From contig NZ_FOPV01000011.1 of assembly GCF_900113575.1 (NCBI RefSeq), positions 62,001-126,000 on the forward strand: DNA of 64,000 nucleotides, given 5' to 3'. Position numbers and translations under genes: made by a program. Source of the stretch: Nitrosospira sp. Nsp14. Its GTDB lineage: Bacteria; Pseudomonadota; Gammaproteobacteria; Burkholderiales; Nitrosomonadaceae. Position 1 is the first letter of the stretch; every line of letters starts with the position of its first letter. Under the pieces are notes generated by a model. That model did not search any database. It was not told where the DNA came from and was given only the letters and a program-made list of their open reading frames with translations. This document shows, piece after piece, positions 1 to 12,240 of the stretch.

Positions 1-2356
1 GAAACTGCAAATGGTAGAACATATTGAGATAACGCATGGTTTCTTCATGCTCTAGATTGCTCACGAACTTCCAGAAACCGTAAATGCGCGACAGCGTCAT
101 CATCCGTTCCGCATAAAGACGCCACGTGTAGCGCGATTCCACCCGTTTCAGGGCCATTGCGGAGATCTTGTTCCATAACATCGGGTCAACCGCCGAACGT
201 TCGAAAAAATCTGCCATGGCAGCGGCCGCCGCCGAACCATGATTAGGGTCGAAGTGATAACCCGAAACGCCATGCTGGATGATCTCGCGAGGACCGCCAT
301 AACAAGTGGCGAATACCGGCAGGCCTGAGGCCATCGCCTCGATGATGGTCAGCCCAAATGCCTCGAATCGAGCGGGCTGAACAAAAATACCCCGCCGGTC
401 GGCCACGTGCCGATACAATTCGCCGGCGAGATTCTTCTCGAGGCGTATGCCCAACCAACGCATGCTGCCGTCCAGCCCATATTCGTTCATTATGGAATGC
501 ATGTGTTCGATTTCGGCTCGCTCCTCGCCATCTGACGACAATGCCGGATCGATGTGACCGCCGATCACGAGTAAATTTGCGACTGCCGGAAGCGCAGGAG
601 ATTGCCCGAATAACGCCGCCAACCCCGTCAGATTTTTAACCGTATCCAGACGCGCCATAGTAAAAATCAGAGGCTTTGAAGGATCCGTGAAATGTCCCCG
701 CGAGGGGACGCCTGGCTCCTGCCCATACAGCAGGCGTTCGATTTCCGGTAATAGCGACTGCAGACGGCGTTCGTGGTCGAGATAAGAGAAATACACCTCC
801 GCGTCCGCTCCGGGCGAGACAATGTTGAACTTCGGGTCGAAGAGGTCGATGCCGTTTACCACTCGATATAGCCCGGGCATGGTGAAATGCCGATAAGTCT
901 CATATTGACCCACCGTATGCGCGGTTCCCGCGATTTCCTGGTACGTACTGGTAATAATAAAATCGGCGCTGTTCATCGCGATGAGATCAGCCGTATACTG
1001 GCAATTGAAGTGGTACTGTGTTTGGCTCTCCCGCCAGTGCAAGGCGGAGTGCAGGTATTTGCTCTGTTCCAGGGCGTGCGCGATATTGCACTGGGTTACC
1101 CCGATTCGCTGGGAGATCAACGAAGCGACAAGATTTCCGTCTGAATAATTACCTATTATGAGATCGGGACGTCCGCTTAACTGCGCGAGGGCCTCCCTTT
1201 CCACGTCATGGGCGAAGTTCTCCAGGTACGGCCATATCTCAAAGCGCGATATCCAATGCCTGACAATTTCACCATTGGGCTTGCGGAACGGTACGCGCAC
1301 GATCCATGCGTTCTGTGTCCCGTGAATTTTTTCGAGCGGCTGATTGCATAGTGTCTCGCCTGCATCAGGAATGAGGCGAGTCGCAATCATGATCTTGGGC
1401 CGCACTTCTATTCCCTGCAGTAACAGACGCTCGCTCATGTCCCGCTCCAGCGCCCTCACCTGATCCAGGATATACACCACTTGACCGCCGGTATCCGGCA
1501 ATCCCAGCACATGGTCCTGGCCGAAAAAGCCATGGGGGGAAAGGATCAGTAATTTTGAGACCATCGGGATACGCGCCAGGAAGTTCTCAAGTATCAAGGG
1601 AGAGGGCGCTTCGAGAATATCGACCAGAAGGCTCATGGTATCGGTTACCCGCGCGGCATTGTCCCCCCAGCCAGGAGCGAAGCCGAGCCCGCTGAGTGGC
1701 TCCGCAAATTGCTGCCACGGTGTCTCCACGGGGTATTTGTCGAGCAACGCAAGCGCACGGCGCAAACCGGCGCGTAGGGCAGCAACATCCGCAAAGTTAC
1801 CGCTAAGCATCAGTTGCCGCCCCTCCATGCTATGGACGGTCAAAAAATGCAACAGCTTTCCTGCGCCTGCTCCCGATTGCGTAAAAAGTGTGCCTGCCAA
1901 CTGCCTGTTCAGGAAGATTACTCCCTGCCCGATCGATCGAACTTCTTTGAGTCTCGGAAAGCCACGATTGAATGGAGCGAAATCCAGCTCCAATACTGGC
2001 TCATGAGCACCTTCCGAATGCACCAGCAGTTCCTTGAAAGCAAGATAGTCGGAAACACTGACAAGCTCGGGTACGAGCCGCTGCTGATGAATGCTCATAA
2101 AAGACCAGCGGCCGGCATCTTCTCGTAGCGCCATATAGATTAGCGGGGGCCGGCAAATTGCTTCTTGCAGGAGGTCGACCATTTCCTGCAACGGGGTCTC
2201 GACAAAAGAATGAGGATGATCCACATTCAACTCGTCAAAAACGGCGCGCAGGTCTGAACGCAGCAACAGGGGCCGTTCCAGCTCGAACCATTTGCGCACG
2301 AGGGCATACAAATCGCTACGATGATCCGCAACCCAGGCCTCAAACTTCTGAATCAT
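1..2356 (-). CDS. Sucrose synthase (3' end cut by window edge)
   Basis: This enzyme reversibly converts sucrose plus NDP to NDP-glucose plus fructose in the cytosol. The frame reads without interruption from an ATG at 2356 to base 1, about 785 codons. Family length is roughly 790-810, so only the last ten or so residues are missing. The N-terminal regulatory half is followed by the GT-B catalytic half, with the nucleotide-sugar loop [15 protein letters not shown] near residue 285 and the E-x7-E retaining-GT4 signature [13 protein letters not shown] near 660-672. The start lies 17 nt inside the end of the SPS gene, so it is the third coupled gene of a fructokinase-SPS-SuSy operon. The call is firm; cleavage versus synthesis in vivo is not decided by sequence. 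Confidence 0.95.
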   Translation of the reverse strand, partial: MIQKFEAWVADHRSDLYALVRKWFELERPLLLRSDLRAVFDELNVDHPHSFVETPLQEMVDLLQEAICRPPLIYMALREDAGRWSFMSIHQQRLVPELVSVSDYLAFKELLVHSEGAHEPVLELDFAPFNRGFPRLKEVRSIGQGVIFLNRQLAGTLFTQSGAGAGKLLHFLTVHSMEGRQLMLSGNFADVAALRAGLRRALALLDKYPVETPWQQFAEPLSGLGFAPGWGDNAARVTDTMSLLVDILEAPSPLILENFLARIPMVSKLLILSPHGFFGQDHVLGLPDTGGQVVYILDQVRALERDMSERLLLQGIEVRPKIMIATRLIPDAGETLCNQPLEKIHGTQNAWIVRVPFRKPNGEIVRHWISRFEIWPYLENFAHDVEREALAQLSGRPDLIIGNYSDGNLVASLISQRIGVTQCNIAHALEQSKYLHSALHWRESQTQYHFNCQYTADLIAMNSADFIITSTYQEIAGTAHTVGQYETYRHFTMPGLYRVVNGIDLFDPKFNIVSPGADAEVYFSYLDHERRLQSLLPEIERLLYGQEPGVPSRGHFTDPSKPLIFTMARLDTVKNLTGLAALFGQSPALPAVANLLVIGGHIDPALSSDGEERAEIEHMHSIMNEYGLDGSMRWLGIRLEKNLAGELYRHVADRRGIFVQPARFEAFGLTIIEAMASGLPVFATCYGGPREIIQHGVSGYHFDPNHGSAAAAAMADFFERSAVDPMLWNKISAMALKRVESRYTWRLYAERMMTLSRIYGFWKFVSNLEHEETMRYLNMFYHLQF

Positions 2357-4511
2357 TCGCCGTCTCCAGTGTGATCGAAGTACCAAATTTATAGTGAGCC
2401 ATCCCTTCGGCAATGCCATCGGCGTAGCTGGTGCGAGCAAAATAGATCTGCTCATTGCCGCGCAGACTAGACAGTTCCGGGCTGTGATTGGAGACCACAA
2501 CGCCAAGCGTATCGCCGATCAGCATCTCATGATCATTGCCTGAGTCTCCCGCTACCAGAAAAGCGCGTAGTGGCAACCCCCACTTATACGCCAGGTAACG
2601 GATCGCCCGGCCCTTGGAGGCACGCACAGGTAAAACGTCCAGATAAGCCTGCCGGGAATAGATCAATTGAACAGACAAATTCTGCTCGCGCAATAAGCTT
2701 CTGACTTCTGATATGGGGGGCAGCTGTGCAGATTCCACGTTGTAGCTGAGCTTGAATTCACGCTGGTTTTCGAGTGGTTGCAAAGTCAACCCGGGCACCG
2801 CCCGGAGCGCATTCTCGACCGCGTCGCGGCGCCACAAGTGTTTGATGAAATTCTGCCACCCCACATCCGGTCTAAGTTCAGGACCATAATTGATCTCGCT
2901 TCCCACTGCCGTTATAAACACATCGGGTACGGGAACGTTCCATTCCCTCAATATTTTCACTGCGCTATCCAAGGTGCGGCCGGTCGCTACGCCGAAGCCC
3001 AAATTCGGCGGCGTAGCTCGCAGCATCGCTAAAAAGCGTCGCAAGGCGGCACGATCCCCCAAAAGGGTGTTATCGATATCACTGATAAGCATCTGTGAGA
3101 CCAGCGGCAGCGGATGGCGTTGCGATCTTTGGTGAATCGCAATATTCCGACGGATTCGCTTGCGCTCATGATGGAGCAAACGTGACAAAGCGCTTAGATA
3201 CTTGCGAACGTGCGCGTCCCAGGTGTAGTGGTTCTTGACGCCCGCGATCCCACTGCGGGCCCAGCGCTGCCAACGTGATGGCTCGGCAAGTACATATTCA
3301 ATAGCGGCGGCAATGGCGCCGACATCGGTGGGATTTACCAGCAGTCCGTTCTTACAGTGCGCGAGAATATCGCGCGGCCCACCGTCCTCCGTCACCACGA
3401 CGGGTAATCCGCTGGCAGCAGCTTCAATCAAAGTAAGACCAAACGGCTCGGTAAGAGCTGGATTGACAAAGACGCCCCGGCGGCGCGCCGCGAGGCGATA
3501 GAAACCGGGAATGTCAGCGGGCTTGTGCTGCTTGGGCAGGGCCACCTTTCCCCATAGATCGTAACGATCAATATCCAGCAGGAGATCCGTCATTACTTCA
3601 GACTGAGCATCGTCGAGCGCCCTGATGTCATCGCGATTACCGGCAACAATCGCAAGATTAGCCTGTTCTCGTAATTTGGCTGAATGACCAAACGCAGCAA
3701 TCAACGCGCCCAGATTTTTTCGTATTTCCGGTCGACAGATGGCAAGCACCAGCGGCTGGCGAGGATGCGTCAGGAAGCGGTCGATGATACGCGTAACCTC
3801 GGGTTCGTGCGGAATGTGACGGCTGGGCGGAGCGAAACGGGAAATGTCGGTTCCGGGTGGAATAACAATCGCACGCTCGGGGTGATAATTCGTGTACAGG
3901 CCGTATTGCTCGGCGCTTTCCTGAGGAGTGCTGGTTATTATCAGGCTTGCGTTCTGCAGCACCGCTTCTTCGGTGGCGATTCTCCGGCGAAAATTGAATT
4001 GACGTTCCAGCGCCTGTGGTTTGCGGCCCTGCGCCAGCAGCCGCTGATGTTTACTGCGTCCAAGCGAATGGCCGGTATGAACCTGAGGAATGCCCAGTAG
4101 CTGAGAAAGCTGCATCCCGACATATCCCGCATCGGCATAATGGCTATGAATGACATCGGGCAACCGCTTCTGCTCGCGCAGAAAAAGCAATGCGCGGTCC
4201 ACCAGTTGATCCAGGTGTGGCCACAGGCTCTCCTTACGCAGGTAGCGGCGAGGACCGCATGGAAGGCGAATGATGCGCGCATGCTTACCCAGTGTCTCTA
4301 CCGGACGCGCGTACTCGGACGAAACAGTGGGATCTTCTATACGCCGAGTGAGAAGGTCGACTTTAGTCACCTGCTGCTGACGCGCCAGCGACCGCGCCAG
4401 TTCCACAACATACAATATCTGGCCACCGGTATCAGCGTCGCGTCCCAGCTCCAGGTCGCTTCCCCGAATCAGTCCGTGCAGGCTCAGCATCAGAATATAT
4501 AATTCGTTCAT
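2340..4511 (-). CDS. Sucrose-phosphate synthase with fused HAD phosphatase-like domain
   Basis: This predicted 723-residue two-domain protein makes sucrose-6-phosphate from UDP-glucose and fructose-6-phosphate. Residues 1 to about 450 are a GT4 glycosyltransferase: the N-terminal [17 protein letters not shown] loop binds the sugar nucleotide, and [14 protein letters not shown] is the donor-binding signature. Residues from about 470 to 715 form a HAD fold of the sucrose-phosphatase type, with motif I DIDNTLLG near 475 and a late GDSGND motif. The protein could therefore also dephosphorylate the product, although bacterial fusions do not always keep that activity. The start overlaps the fructokinase stop by 4 nt (ATGA), and the end overlaps sucrose synthase by 17 nt. 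Confidence 0.93.
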   Translation of the reverse strand: MNELYILMLSLHGLIRGSDLELGRDADTGGQILYVVELARSLARQQQVTKVDLLTRRIEDPTVSSEYARPVETLGKHARIIRLPCGPRRYLRKESLWPHLDQLVDRALLFLREQKRLPDVIHSHYADAGYVGMQLSQLLGIPQVHTGHSLGRSKHQRLLAQGRKPQALERQFNFRRRIATEEAVLQNASLIITSTPQESAEQYGLYTNYHPERAIVIPPGTDISRFAPPSRHIPHEPEVTRIIDRFLTHPRQPLVLAICRPEIRKNLGALIAAFGHSAKLREQANLAIVAGNRDDIRALDDAQSEVMTDLLLDIDRYDLWGKVALPKQHKPADIPGFYRLAARRRGVFVNPALTEPFGLTLIEAAASGLPVVVTEDGGPRDILAHCKNGLLVNPTDVGAIAAAIEYVLAEPSRWQRWARSGIAGVKNHYTWDAHVRKYLSALSRLLHHERKRIRRNIAIHQRSQRHPLPLVSQMLISDIDNTLLGDRAALRRFLAMLRATPPNLGFGVATGRTLDSAVKILREWNVPVPDVFITAVGSEINYGPELRPDVGWQNFIKHLWRRDAVENALRAVPGLTLQPLENQREFKLSYNVESAQLPPISEVRSLLREQNLSVQLIYSRQAYLDVLPVRASKGRAIRYLAYKWGLPLRAFLVAGDSGNDHEMLIGDTLGVVVSNHSPELSSLRGNEQIYFARTSYADGIAEGMAHYKFGTSITLETANDSEV

Positions 4512-5419
4512 TCAGTTGAAAACCATTCATCAGTGAATGGCCGATAAAAATCGTCTTGGTCTGGAACCGCCCCGCGTATCCGGCAAATTGCTCCGGCGAA
4601 ATGATGTGCCCGCTGCAGGGTTATGGTCAGGGTCCAACCGTGTACCTGTCCAAGTATAAAAATGGCGGAGAATGCGTCGCCCGCCCCGACCGTGTCACGA
4701 ATATCCTCCACTGATTCGGATGCAATGGTTACAGGCTGTGCAGAATTGTCCATCCACCAAGCGCCCGCCGCGCCACAGGTGACAAGGACTCCCCGCAGGT
4801 GATATTGCCGCACCAAAGCATCTGCCTGGGCCTCAGCGGTCGTCTCCCCCAAATCAAGTAGCTGAGTTATTCGCGCCAGCTCGGCATCATTGGCCTTTAC
4901 TATGTCAGCGTGCTGCAACGACCAGCGTATGCGGTCGAGGTATACCCATGGGTCACGCAGATTAACATCGAAAAACCGCTGTCCATGAACTGCACGCAAG
5001 GTGTGGCGCAAAGCTCGATGTGAGCTGGCGCGCTGCGCCAGCGTTCCGAAATAGATCCACTCGGGGCGCGCAGCAAGCGCGGCAATTCTGGATAACCGGG
5101 GATGAATATGGTCATAGGCCTGATCGGGAAGGATATCGAACCGGTGACCCGCATCAGTCAACTTCACCTCCACCACGCCGGTGTGGTACACCGAATCAAG
5201 CTGCACACCGTGCGTGGTCATTCCTGCACTTTTCAAGGTCTGCAACAGTCGAGCCCCAGCCGTGTCCTGCCCTACACGTGTTATCAGCACAGGGGTACAT
5301 CCGAACGCATGAAGGTGCCGGGCCACGTTAAACGGCGCGCCGCCCAGCACTTCTCGATCAGGAAACCGGTCTATCAAGATTTCGCCAAACAATAATACAA
5401 CATGGCGAAGGTCGGTCAT
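4508..5419 (-). CDS. Fructokinase, PfkB/ribokinase family
   Basis: This 303-residue sugar kinase would phosphorylate fructose released by sucrose synthase. The substrate-side signature GGAPFNVARHL is near residues 26-36. The C-terminal PfkB signature DTVGAGDAFSA is near 245-255 and contains the catalytic Asp. I chose the ATG at 5419 because it is preceded by a very strong Shine-Dalgarno (AGGAGGTGAGA). The frame stays open upstream to 5533, but those 38 codons have no family resemblance. It is the first gene of the coupled sucrose operon (4-nt overlap with SPS). Fructose is the inferred substrate, from operon context. Confidence 0.92.
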   Translation of the reverse strand: MTDLRHVVLLFGEILIDRFPDREVLGGAPFNVARHLHAFGCTPVLITRVGQDTAGARLLQTLKSAGMTTHGVQLDSVYHTGVVEVKLTDAGHRFDILPDQAYDHIHPRLSRIAALAARPEWIYFGTLAQRASSHRALRHTLRAVHGQRFFDVNLRDPWVYLDRIRWSLQHADIVKANDAELARITQLLDLGETTAEAQADALVRQYHLRGVLVTCGAAGAWWMDNSAQPVTIASESVEDIRDTVGAGDAFSAIFILGQVHGWTLTITLQRAHHFAGAICRIRGAVPDQDDFYRPFTDEWFSTE

Positions 5420-5705
5420 TCTCACCTCCTGAAACAGCCTGGCTTTGGAACCCAGGCGCTTGACGACGTGATTCCGCACACCCTGAAAATCAGCCATCGA
5501 GGTGTGAGGCGCCGCTCCTTTCAGAAAGTCCAAACGATAACAGGACAGGAGCTTATTATGATTTTGTAGAAGCCTTTTTTACCGGAAACGTGCGCCAGGA
5601 TCCGGTGACGCTTAAGGATGATATCAGCGTAAAACAGTTATCCATGAGCCCCGGGCGCAACATATTGCAAAATCGAGACCCGTCGCGTTCGCTACGCCCC
5701 TGTCA

Positions 5706-6440
5706 TCAAAACTTGTAGCCGCGGTGCAGTGCGACAACGCTGGCTGTCAGGTTAAAGTACTCCACCCGGTCAAACCCGGCCTGTTGCATTAAACGTTTTA
5801 ATTCTTCCTGCGAGGGATGCATCCGGATCGATTCGGCGAGATAGCGATAGCTATCGCTATCCTTGGCGATAAGCTTGCCCATTGCCGGGAGGACATTGAA
5901 CGAATATAGATCGTAGAAGCGCTGCAGGGGTTTCCATACCTTTGAGAATTCGAGCACGATGAGGCGCCCACCGGGCCTAAGGACACGGAGCATTTCCCTC
6001 AGCGCGCCGTCCTTGTGGGTCATGTTTCTAAGCCCAAACGCAACGCTTACGCAGTCGAAATAGTCGTTGTGAAATGGCAGCTTTTCCGCGTCGCACTGGG
6101 TTACCGACACAGCCGCTCCCTCATCCAGCAACCGGTCACGGCCTATCGTAAGCATGGAATTGTTTATATCGGTCAGCCAGATCTCGCCGCTGGCGCCGGC
6201 CTGCTCCCAAAACAGCATGCTCAGATCGCCGGTGCCGCCGGCGATGTCCAGCACACGGTCACCTTTTTTGACTCCGCTTGCCTCCACGGCAAAGCGCTTC
6301 CACAGCCGGTGCATACCTGCCGACATCAGGTCATTCATCAGGTTATAGCGCTCCGCCACTGAATCGAACACCCCGGCAACTCTGCGGGCTTTTTCTGTTT
6401 CAGCAACGGTATTAAAGCCAAAATGCGTAGTCTTAGTCAT
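5706..6440 (-). CDS. ubiE: UbiE: demethylmenaquinone / 2-polyprenyl-methoxybenzoquinol C-methyltransferase
   Basis: This 244-residue class I SAM methyltransferase acts in ubiquinone (and, where present, menaquinone) synthesis at the membrane. The N-terminal block [19 protein letters not shown] and the [12 protein letters not shown] stretch are typical of UbiE. The SAM-binding motif [12 protein letters not shown] sits near residues 63-75, and the C-terminus ends in the family-like [10 protein letters not shown]. Length matches the family (about 245-255). The DUF971 gene lies upstream on the same strand, a pairing often seen in betaproteobacteria, so the two are probably co-transcribed. Confidence 0.96.
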   Translation of the reverse strand: MTKTTHFGFNTVAETEKARRVAGVFDSVAERYNLMNDLMSAGMHRLWKRFAVEASGVKKGDRVLDIAGGTGDLSMLFWEQAGASGEIWLTDINNSMLTIGRDRLLDEGAAVSVTQCDAEKLPFHNDYFDCVSVAFGLRNMTHKDGALREMLRVLRPGGRLIVLEFSKVWKPLQRFYDLYSFNVLPAMGKLIAKDSDSYRYLAESIRMHPSQEELKRLMQQAGFDRVEYFNLTASVVALHRGYKF

Positions 6441-6529
6441 GAATGGCCAGTCTTATGTAGGAAAGGATGCACAAAATATATATTGATGAGGTTGCGGCGC
6501 CGTTCACGCCCGGCAGGCGCACGTTCCGG

Positions 6530-6910
6530 CTAGCGACGAACCTCTCGGCTCGCTCCTGCTGCGTCCATCCGCTTCAAGTAATGCTGCCACATCTCGTCCT
6601 GGCGCAAGCCATAATCGTAAAGCAAATCCCAGGAATAAAGACCGGTATTGTGGCCGTCAGAAAAATTTAGCTGAATCGCGTAATTGCCGACCGGTTCGAT
6701 TCGGTCAATGTTCACCTCCTTCTTGCCGGTTTGCAGCGTTTCCTGTCCCTGACCATGGCCTCTCACCTCAGCAGAAGGGGAGTAAACCCGTAAAAACTCG
6801 CATGGGAATCGAAACGTCTGACCGTCACTGAAGGAAATTTCCAGTATTCTCGATTTTCGATGCAGTTTTACTTCAGTAGGATTAGGAGTACCTTTACTTA
6901 GCCCTGCCAT
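6530..6910 (-). CDS. DUF971 family protein (GBBH-like N-terminal domain)
   Basis: This 126-residue protein consists almost entirely of a DUF971 domain, the fold found at the N-terminus of gamma-butyrobetaine hydroxylases. Visible features are the ISFSDGQTFRFPCEFLRVYSPSAE strand-turn region and a C-terminal NYAIQLNFSDGHNTGLYSW repeat of the same motif. It ends 89 nt upstream of ubiE on the same strand, which is its common neighbour in Betaproteobacteria. The family has been linked to iron-sulfur handling because it can be fused to ApbC/Mrp-type proteins, but no function is established here. Confidence 0.88.
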   Translation of the reverse strand: MAGLSKGTPNPTEVKLHRKSRILEISFSDGQTFRFPCEFLRVYSPSAEVRGHGQGQETLQTGKKEVNIDRIEPVGNYAIQLNFSDGHNTGLYSWDLLYDYGLRQDEMWQHYLKRMDAAGASREVRR

Positions 6911-6985
6911 TTCATCCTTGCCATATGATTTCCTCGCTCGCGAACCGGGAATGATAAACCAGCAGGGGCAAAACCGAAACCCTGA

Positions 6986-8138
6986 GGAACTTGCATTATC
7001 GCCAGCTCATCATTCGCTGCCCTCTTTCCCATCCGTCACGAGCTGATACTCATTGGCGGCGGACATGCTCATGTCCTGCTGCTGCGGAAATTCGGCGTCA
7101 ACCCGTTAAGAAATATTCGAGTGACGCTGATAAGCGACGTCGAGCACGCGGCTTACTCGGGGATGCTGCCGGGTCATATCAGCGGTATCTACAGCCGGGA
7201 GGAAATGTTTATCGATCTGCGCCAACTGTGAGACTTTTGCGGCGCCCGCTTCATTCACGCGCAAGCATATGGCATCGATCTGAAGCGGAAACAGGTTCTC
7301 ATTGGCTTTGACGGTTCAACGCTGCCTGCCGATGTGATCTCCATCAACATAGGCGGTACCTCATGCATGGCGAGCGTAGCCGGCGCAAACCAATGGGCAA
7401 TTCCAACCAAGCCCGTACCCGACTTACTGCGCGGTTGGGCATGTGTCCAGGCGGCAGCCGCGCACGCAAGAATGCGAGTTATTGTCGTAGGCGGCGGCGC
7501 AGGCGGAGTGGAACTGACACTGGCAATGCATTCGCAGCTGCGAAACGAAGCTGAGTTCACAATTATTCATGCCGGGCCGCATCTGCTGCCCGGATACCAT
7601 TCGCGCGCGCGAGGTATTGTTGACAGCCTTCTATACGCGCGCCGTAACGGTAGTCAAAGGTCGCCGGGTAGTTGAAGTGATGCAGGATCACTTACGACTC
7701 GACGGCGGACAAACCCTCCCGGCTGACTTCGTTTTTTGGGCCGCACAGGCTGCGCCTTCCCTATGGCTGGAAGAAAGCGGACTGGACACTACCAGCGAAG
7801 GCTTCGTTCGAGTCGCACCCACGCTTCAAACACTAAGCCATCCCGGGATTTTTGCCGCGGGTGACGTAGCTGCTGTCCAAAATCGGGCATTGCCGAAGTC
7901 TGGTGTTTTTGCCGTACGCATGGCTAAGCCGCTGGAGCGCAACCTGCGTGCTTATCTTGCTGGCCCTCCGCTCAGCGCCTATAAACCGCAACGCCACAGC
8001 CTCAGCCTTATTGGCACCGCGGATAGGCGCGCCATTGCGTCGTATGGCCCTTGGGCTGGCCACTCCGCTCTTTTCTGGCGATGGAAAGATTGGATCGATC
8101 GCCGTTTCATGAAACAGTTCACAAACCTGACACGCTAG
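6986..8138 (+). pseudogene. Broken FAD/NAD(P)-dependent oxidoreductase of the SelD-associated NADH dehydrogenase-like family
   Basis: The reading frame shows HELILIGGGHAHV (an FAD-binding GxGxxx segment, 7037 onward), a second dinucleotide site VIVVGGGAGGVE (about 7468-7510), and the C-terminal FAD signature PGIFAAGDVAAV (about 7840-7875). This is the layout of pyridine nucleotide-disulfide oxidoreductases often fused to selenophosphate synthetase; no SelD domain follows. Three defects are visible. There is no credible in-frame start codon after the stop at 6983-6985. A TGA interrupts the frame at 7229-7231. A +1 shift is needed between about 7600 and 7670 to join the two halves. Most likely it is a decaying gene; assembly error for individual lesions is possible. 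Confidence 0.82.
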
Positions 8139-8144
8139 CACTCG

Positions 8145-10062
<1,918 letters not shown>

Positions 10063-10107
10063 GCACGATAAACAGGCGGTAATTAGGACTGGAACGGGAG
10101 GCAGGTT

Positions 10108-10956
10108 ATGCAGGTCTTGCAACTTCTTTCAAGCCATCGAGCGTTCGAAGGATCGCAAGAGCGCTACCGTCACTTCTCGACTTCGCTCAATTGCGAAATG
10201 AATTTCTCGATTTATCTTCCGCCACACCGCGAAAATCGGCTGCCCGCAACAACCTACTGGCTATCCGGATTGACTTGCACCGACGAGAATTTCACCAACA
10301 AAGCAGGCGCACAGCGCGTCGCCGCGGAACTGGGCATGGTGCTGGTCGTGCCTGATACCAGCCCGCGCGGGGAAGGTGTAGCGGATGTGGAGAATGCATA
10401 TGACTTGGGTCTGGGCGCCGGGTTTTATGTGAACGCGATCCAGGAACCCTGGAGCCGCCACTACCACATGTACGATTATATCGTCGATGAGCTCCCGGCC
10501 CTCATCGAGCAGTCTTTCCCTGTTAGCGACCGTCGTTCCATTAGCGGGCATTCGATGGGAGGACATGGGGCCCTCGTCATTGCGCTGCGTAATCCGCGCC
10601 GTTACCGCTCGGTCTCCGTCTTTTCCCCTATCTCCAATCCGACCGATGCCCCGTGGGGCAAAAAAGCATTCAGCCATTACCTTGGCAGCGACGTCAAAAG
10701 CTGGCGCGACTATGACGCAACGTTCCTCATCAAGGCCGCTGATCGGGCCGAATACCTGCCAATGCTGATCGATCAGGGCGACGCGGATGAGTTCCTGGCC
10801 GAGCAACTGAAGCCTGAGCGACTGATCGACGCGTGCAAATCAGCAAATTATCCAGCGCAGTTCAACATGCGCGCAGGCTACGATCACAGTTATTTTTTCA
10901 TCAGCACATTCATCGAAAGCCATTTGCGTTTTCATGCCAGCGCTCTATCCGCCTGA
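10108..10956 (+). CDS. fghA: S-formylglutathione hydrolase
   Basis: This 282-residue esterase-D-family serine hydrolase releases formate and glutathione from S-formylglutathione in the cytosol. The nucleophile elbow [10 protein letters not shown] puts the catalytic Ser near residue 149. The acid is in IDQGDADEF (about 222-230) and the base in GYDHSYFFI (about 258). [12 protein letters not shown] near residue 50 is a strong family signature. The start ATG at 10108 has a GGGAGGCAGG Shine-Dalgarno. It directly follows the class III alcohol dehydrogenase, giving the complete glutathione-dependent formaldehyde pathway down to formate. Confidence 0.96.
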   Translation: MQVLQLLSSHRAFEGSQERYRHFSTSLNCEMNFSIYLPPHRENRLPATTYWLSGLTCTDENFTNKAGAQRVAAELGMVLVVPDTSPRGEGVADVENAYDLGLGAGFYVNAIQEPWSRHYHMYDYIVDELPALIEQSFPVSDRRSISGHSMGGHGALVIALRNPRRYRSVSVFSPISNPTDAPWGKKAFSHYLGSDVKSWRDYDATFLIKAADRAEYLPMLIDQGDADEFLAEQLKPERLIDACKSANYPAQFNMRAGYDHSYFFISTFIESHLRFHASALSA

Positions 10957-11110
10957 AAAACGGGTGGCGGAGTCTATTACCCGCCGACGTTCCGCTACTT
11001 CCATACCTCGGCGTAAGGGTGTGCCGGTTCATACGCTTATCCACGTCTCCAGTGTAAGCCGTATGCCCCTCCCCCTTCCTGTATAATTATTTCCTTTTGG
11101 AATAACTCCC

Positions 11111-12215
11111 ATGGAAGCGGAACAGCTAAACGCGGTCATTAACCAGCTCGATGATCTCGATCACCGCGCAATAGAATTGCGGAGGTATCTTTGACTTCGA
11201 TAGCAAACAGACCCGCCTGAATGAACTGACCCGGCTGACGGAAGACCCGGCCATCTGGGATGACAATAAACGCGCCCAGGAACTGGGCCGGGAAAAGAAA
11301 ACGCTGGAGAGCGTTGTCGTCACCCTCGATACCGTCGGGCGGCAATTGCACGATGCCCGAGACCTGTTCGAGATGGCACGGGAAGAAGATGACGACGCTA
11401 CCCTGCGAAGCATCGAGCGTGATATTGAACATCTCGAGAAAACCGTCGCGGATATGGAATTCCGCCGCATGTTTTCCAACCCGTTGGACCCCAATAATTG
11501 CTTCGTCGACATACAGTCCGGCTCTGGCGGCACCGAGGCACAGGATTGGGCAGCGATGCTGCAACGTATGTATTTGCGCTATTGCGAACGCCGTGGCTAT
11601 AGCGTAGAAATAATGGAAGAGTCGCCGGGGGAAGTTGCGGGTATCAAGAGCGCAAGTCTCAAGATATCCGGCGAATATGCCTATGGCTACCTTCGCACTG
11701 AAACCGGCGTGCACCGCCTGGTGCGGAAGTCCCCGTTCGATTCCGGAAACCGCCGGCATACTTCCTTTGCCAGCGTGTTTGTTTACCCCGAAGCGGATGA
11801 AACAATCGACATCGACATCAACCCGGCCGATTTGCGCGTGGATACGTTCCGCGCGTCCGGCGCAGGCGGGCAGCATATCAATAAAACTGATTCGGCCGTT
11901 CGTATCACACATAATCCCACCGGGATTGTGGTGCAGTGCCAAAGCGGCCGCTCGCAGCACCGCAACCGCGCAGACGCGATGGCGATGTTGAAATCCCGTC
12001 TGTATGAGGCCGAATTGCGCAAGCGCAATGAAGAAAAACAGGCGGTGGAGGATAGCAAAACCGACATCGGCTGGGGCCACCAGATCCGCTCCTACGTCCT
12101 GGATCAGTCACGCATCAAGGATTTGCGCACCGGTGTCGAAACCGGAAATACCCAGGCCGTGCTTGACGGTGGGCTGGAGGATTTCATCGCCGCCAGTTTG
12201 AAACACGGCATATAA
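11111..12215 (+). CDS. prfB: Peptide chain release factor 2 (programmed +1 frameshift)
   Basis: RF2 recognizes UGA and UAA stop codons and hydrolyses peptidyl-tRNA on the ribosome. The first 27 codons (11111-11191) are in one frame and end at an in-frame TGA (11192-11194). The rest is read in the +1 frame from 11193, giving about 367 residues, the normal length. The SPF anticodon-like tripeptide is in RKSPFDSGN near residue 207, and the catalytic GGQ is in [15 protein letters not shown] near 251. A TATAAT box occurs at 11082-11087, 23 nt upstream of the ATG, without a convincing -35. lysS follows after 25 nt, as in many proteobacteria. Confidence 0.97.
11181..11195 (+). promoter_or_regulatory. 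prfB: prfB programmed +1 frameshift signal
   Basis: The site has an internal Shine-Dalgarno GGAGG (11181-11185), a TAT spacer, the slippery CTT (11189-11191), the TGA stop (11192-11194) and a following C. The order and spacing are the same as in the classical RF2 autoregulation site. Low RF2 lets the ribosome pause at UGA and slip +1, restoring RF2 synthesis. Confidence 0.96.
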
Positions 12216-12240
12216 GTTTAAGAAAAAAAAGGAGCTGAAA

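Noticed and set aside
11139-12080. A 313-codon minus-strand open frame across prfB.
   Set aside because: It lies opposite the well-supported RF2 sequence and shows no family features.
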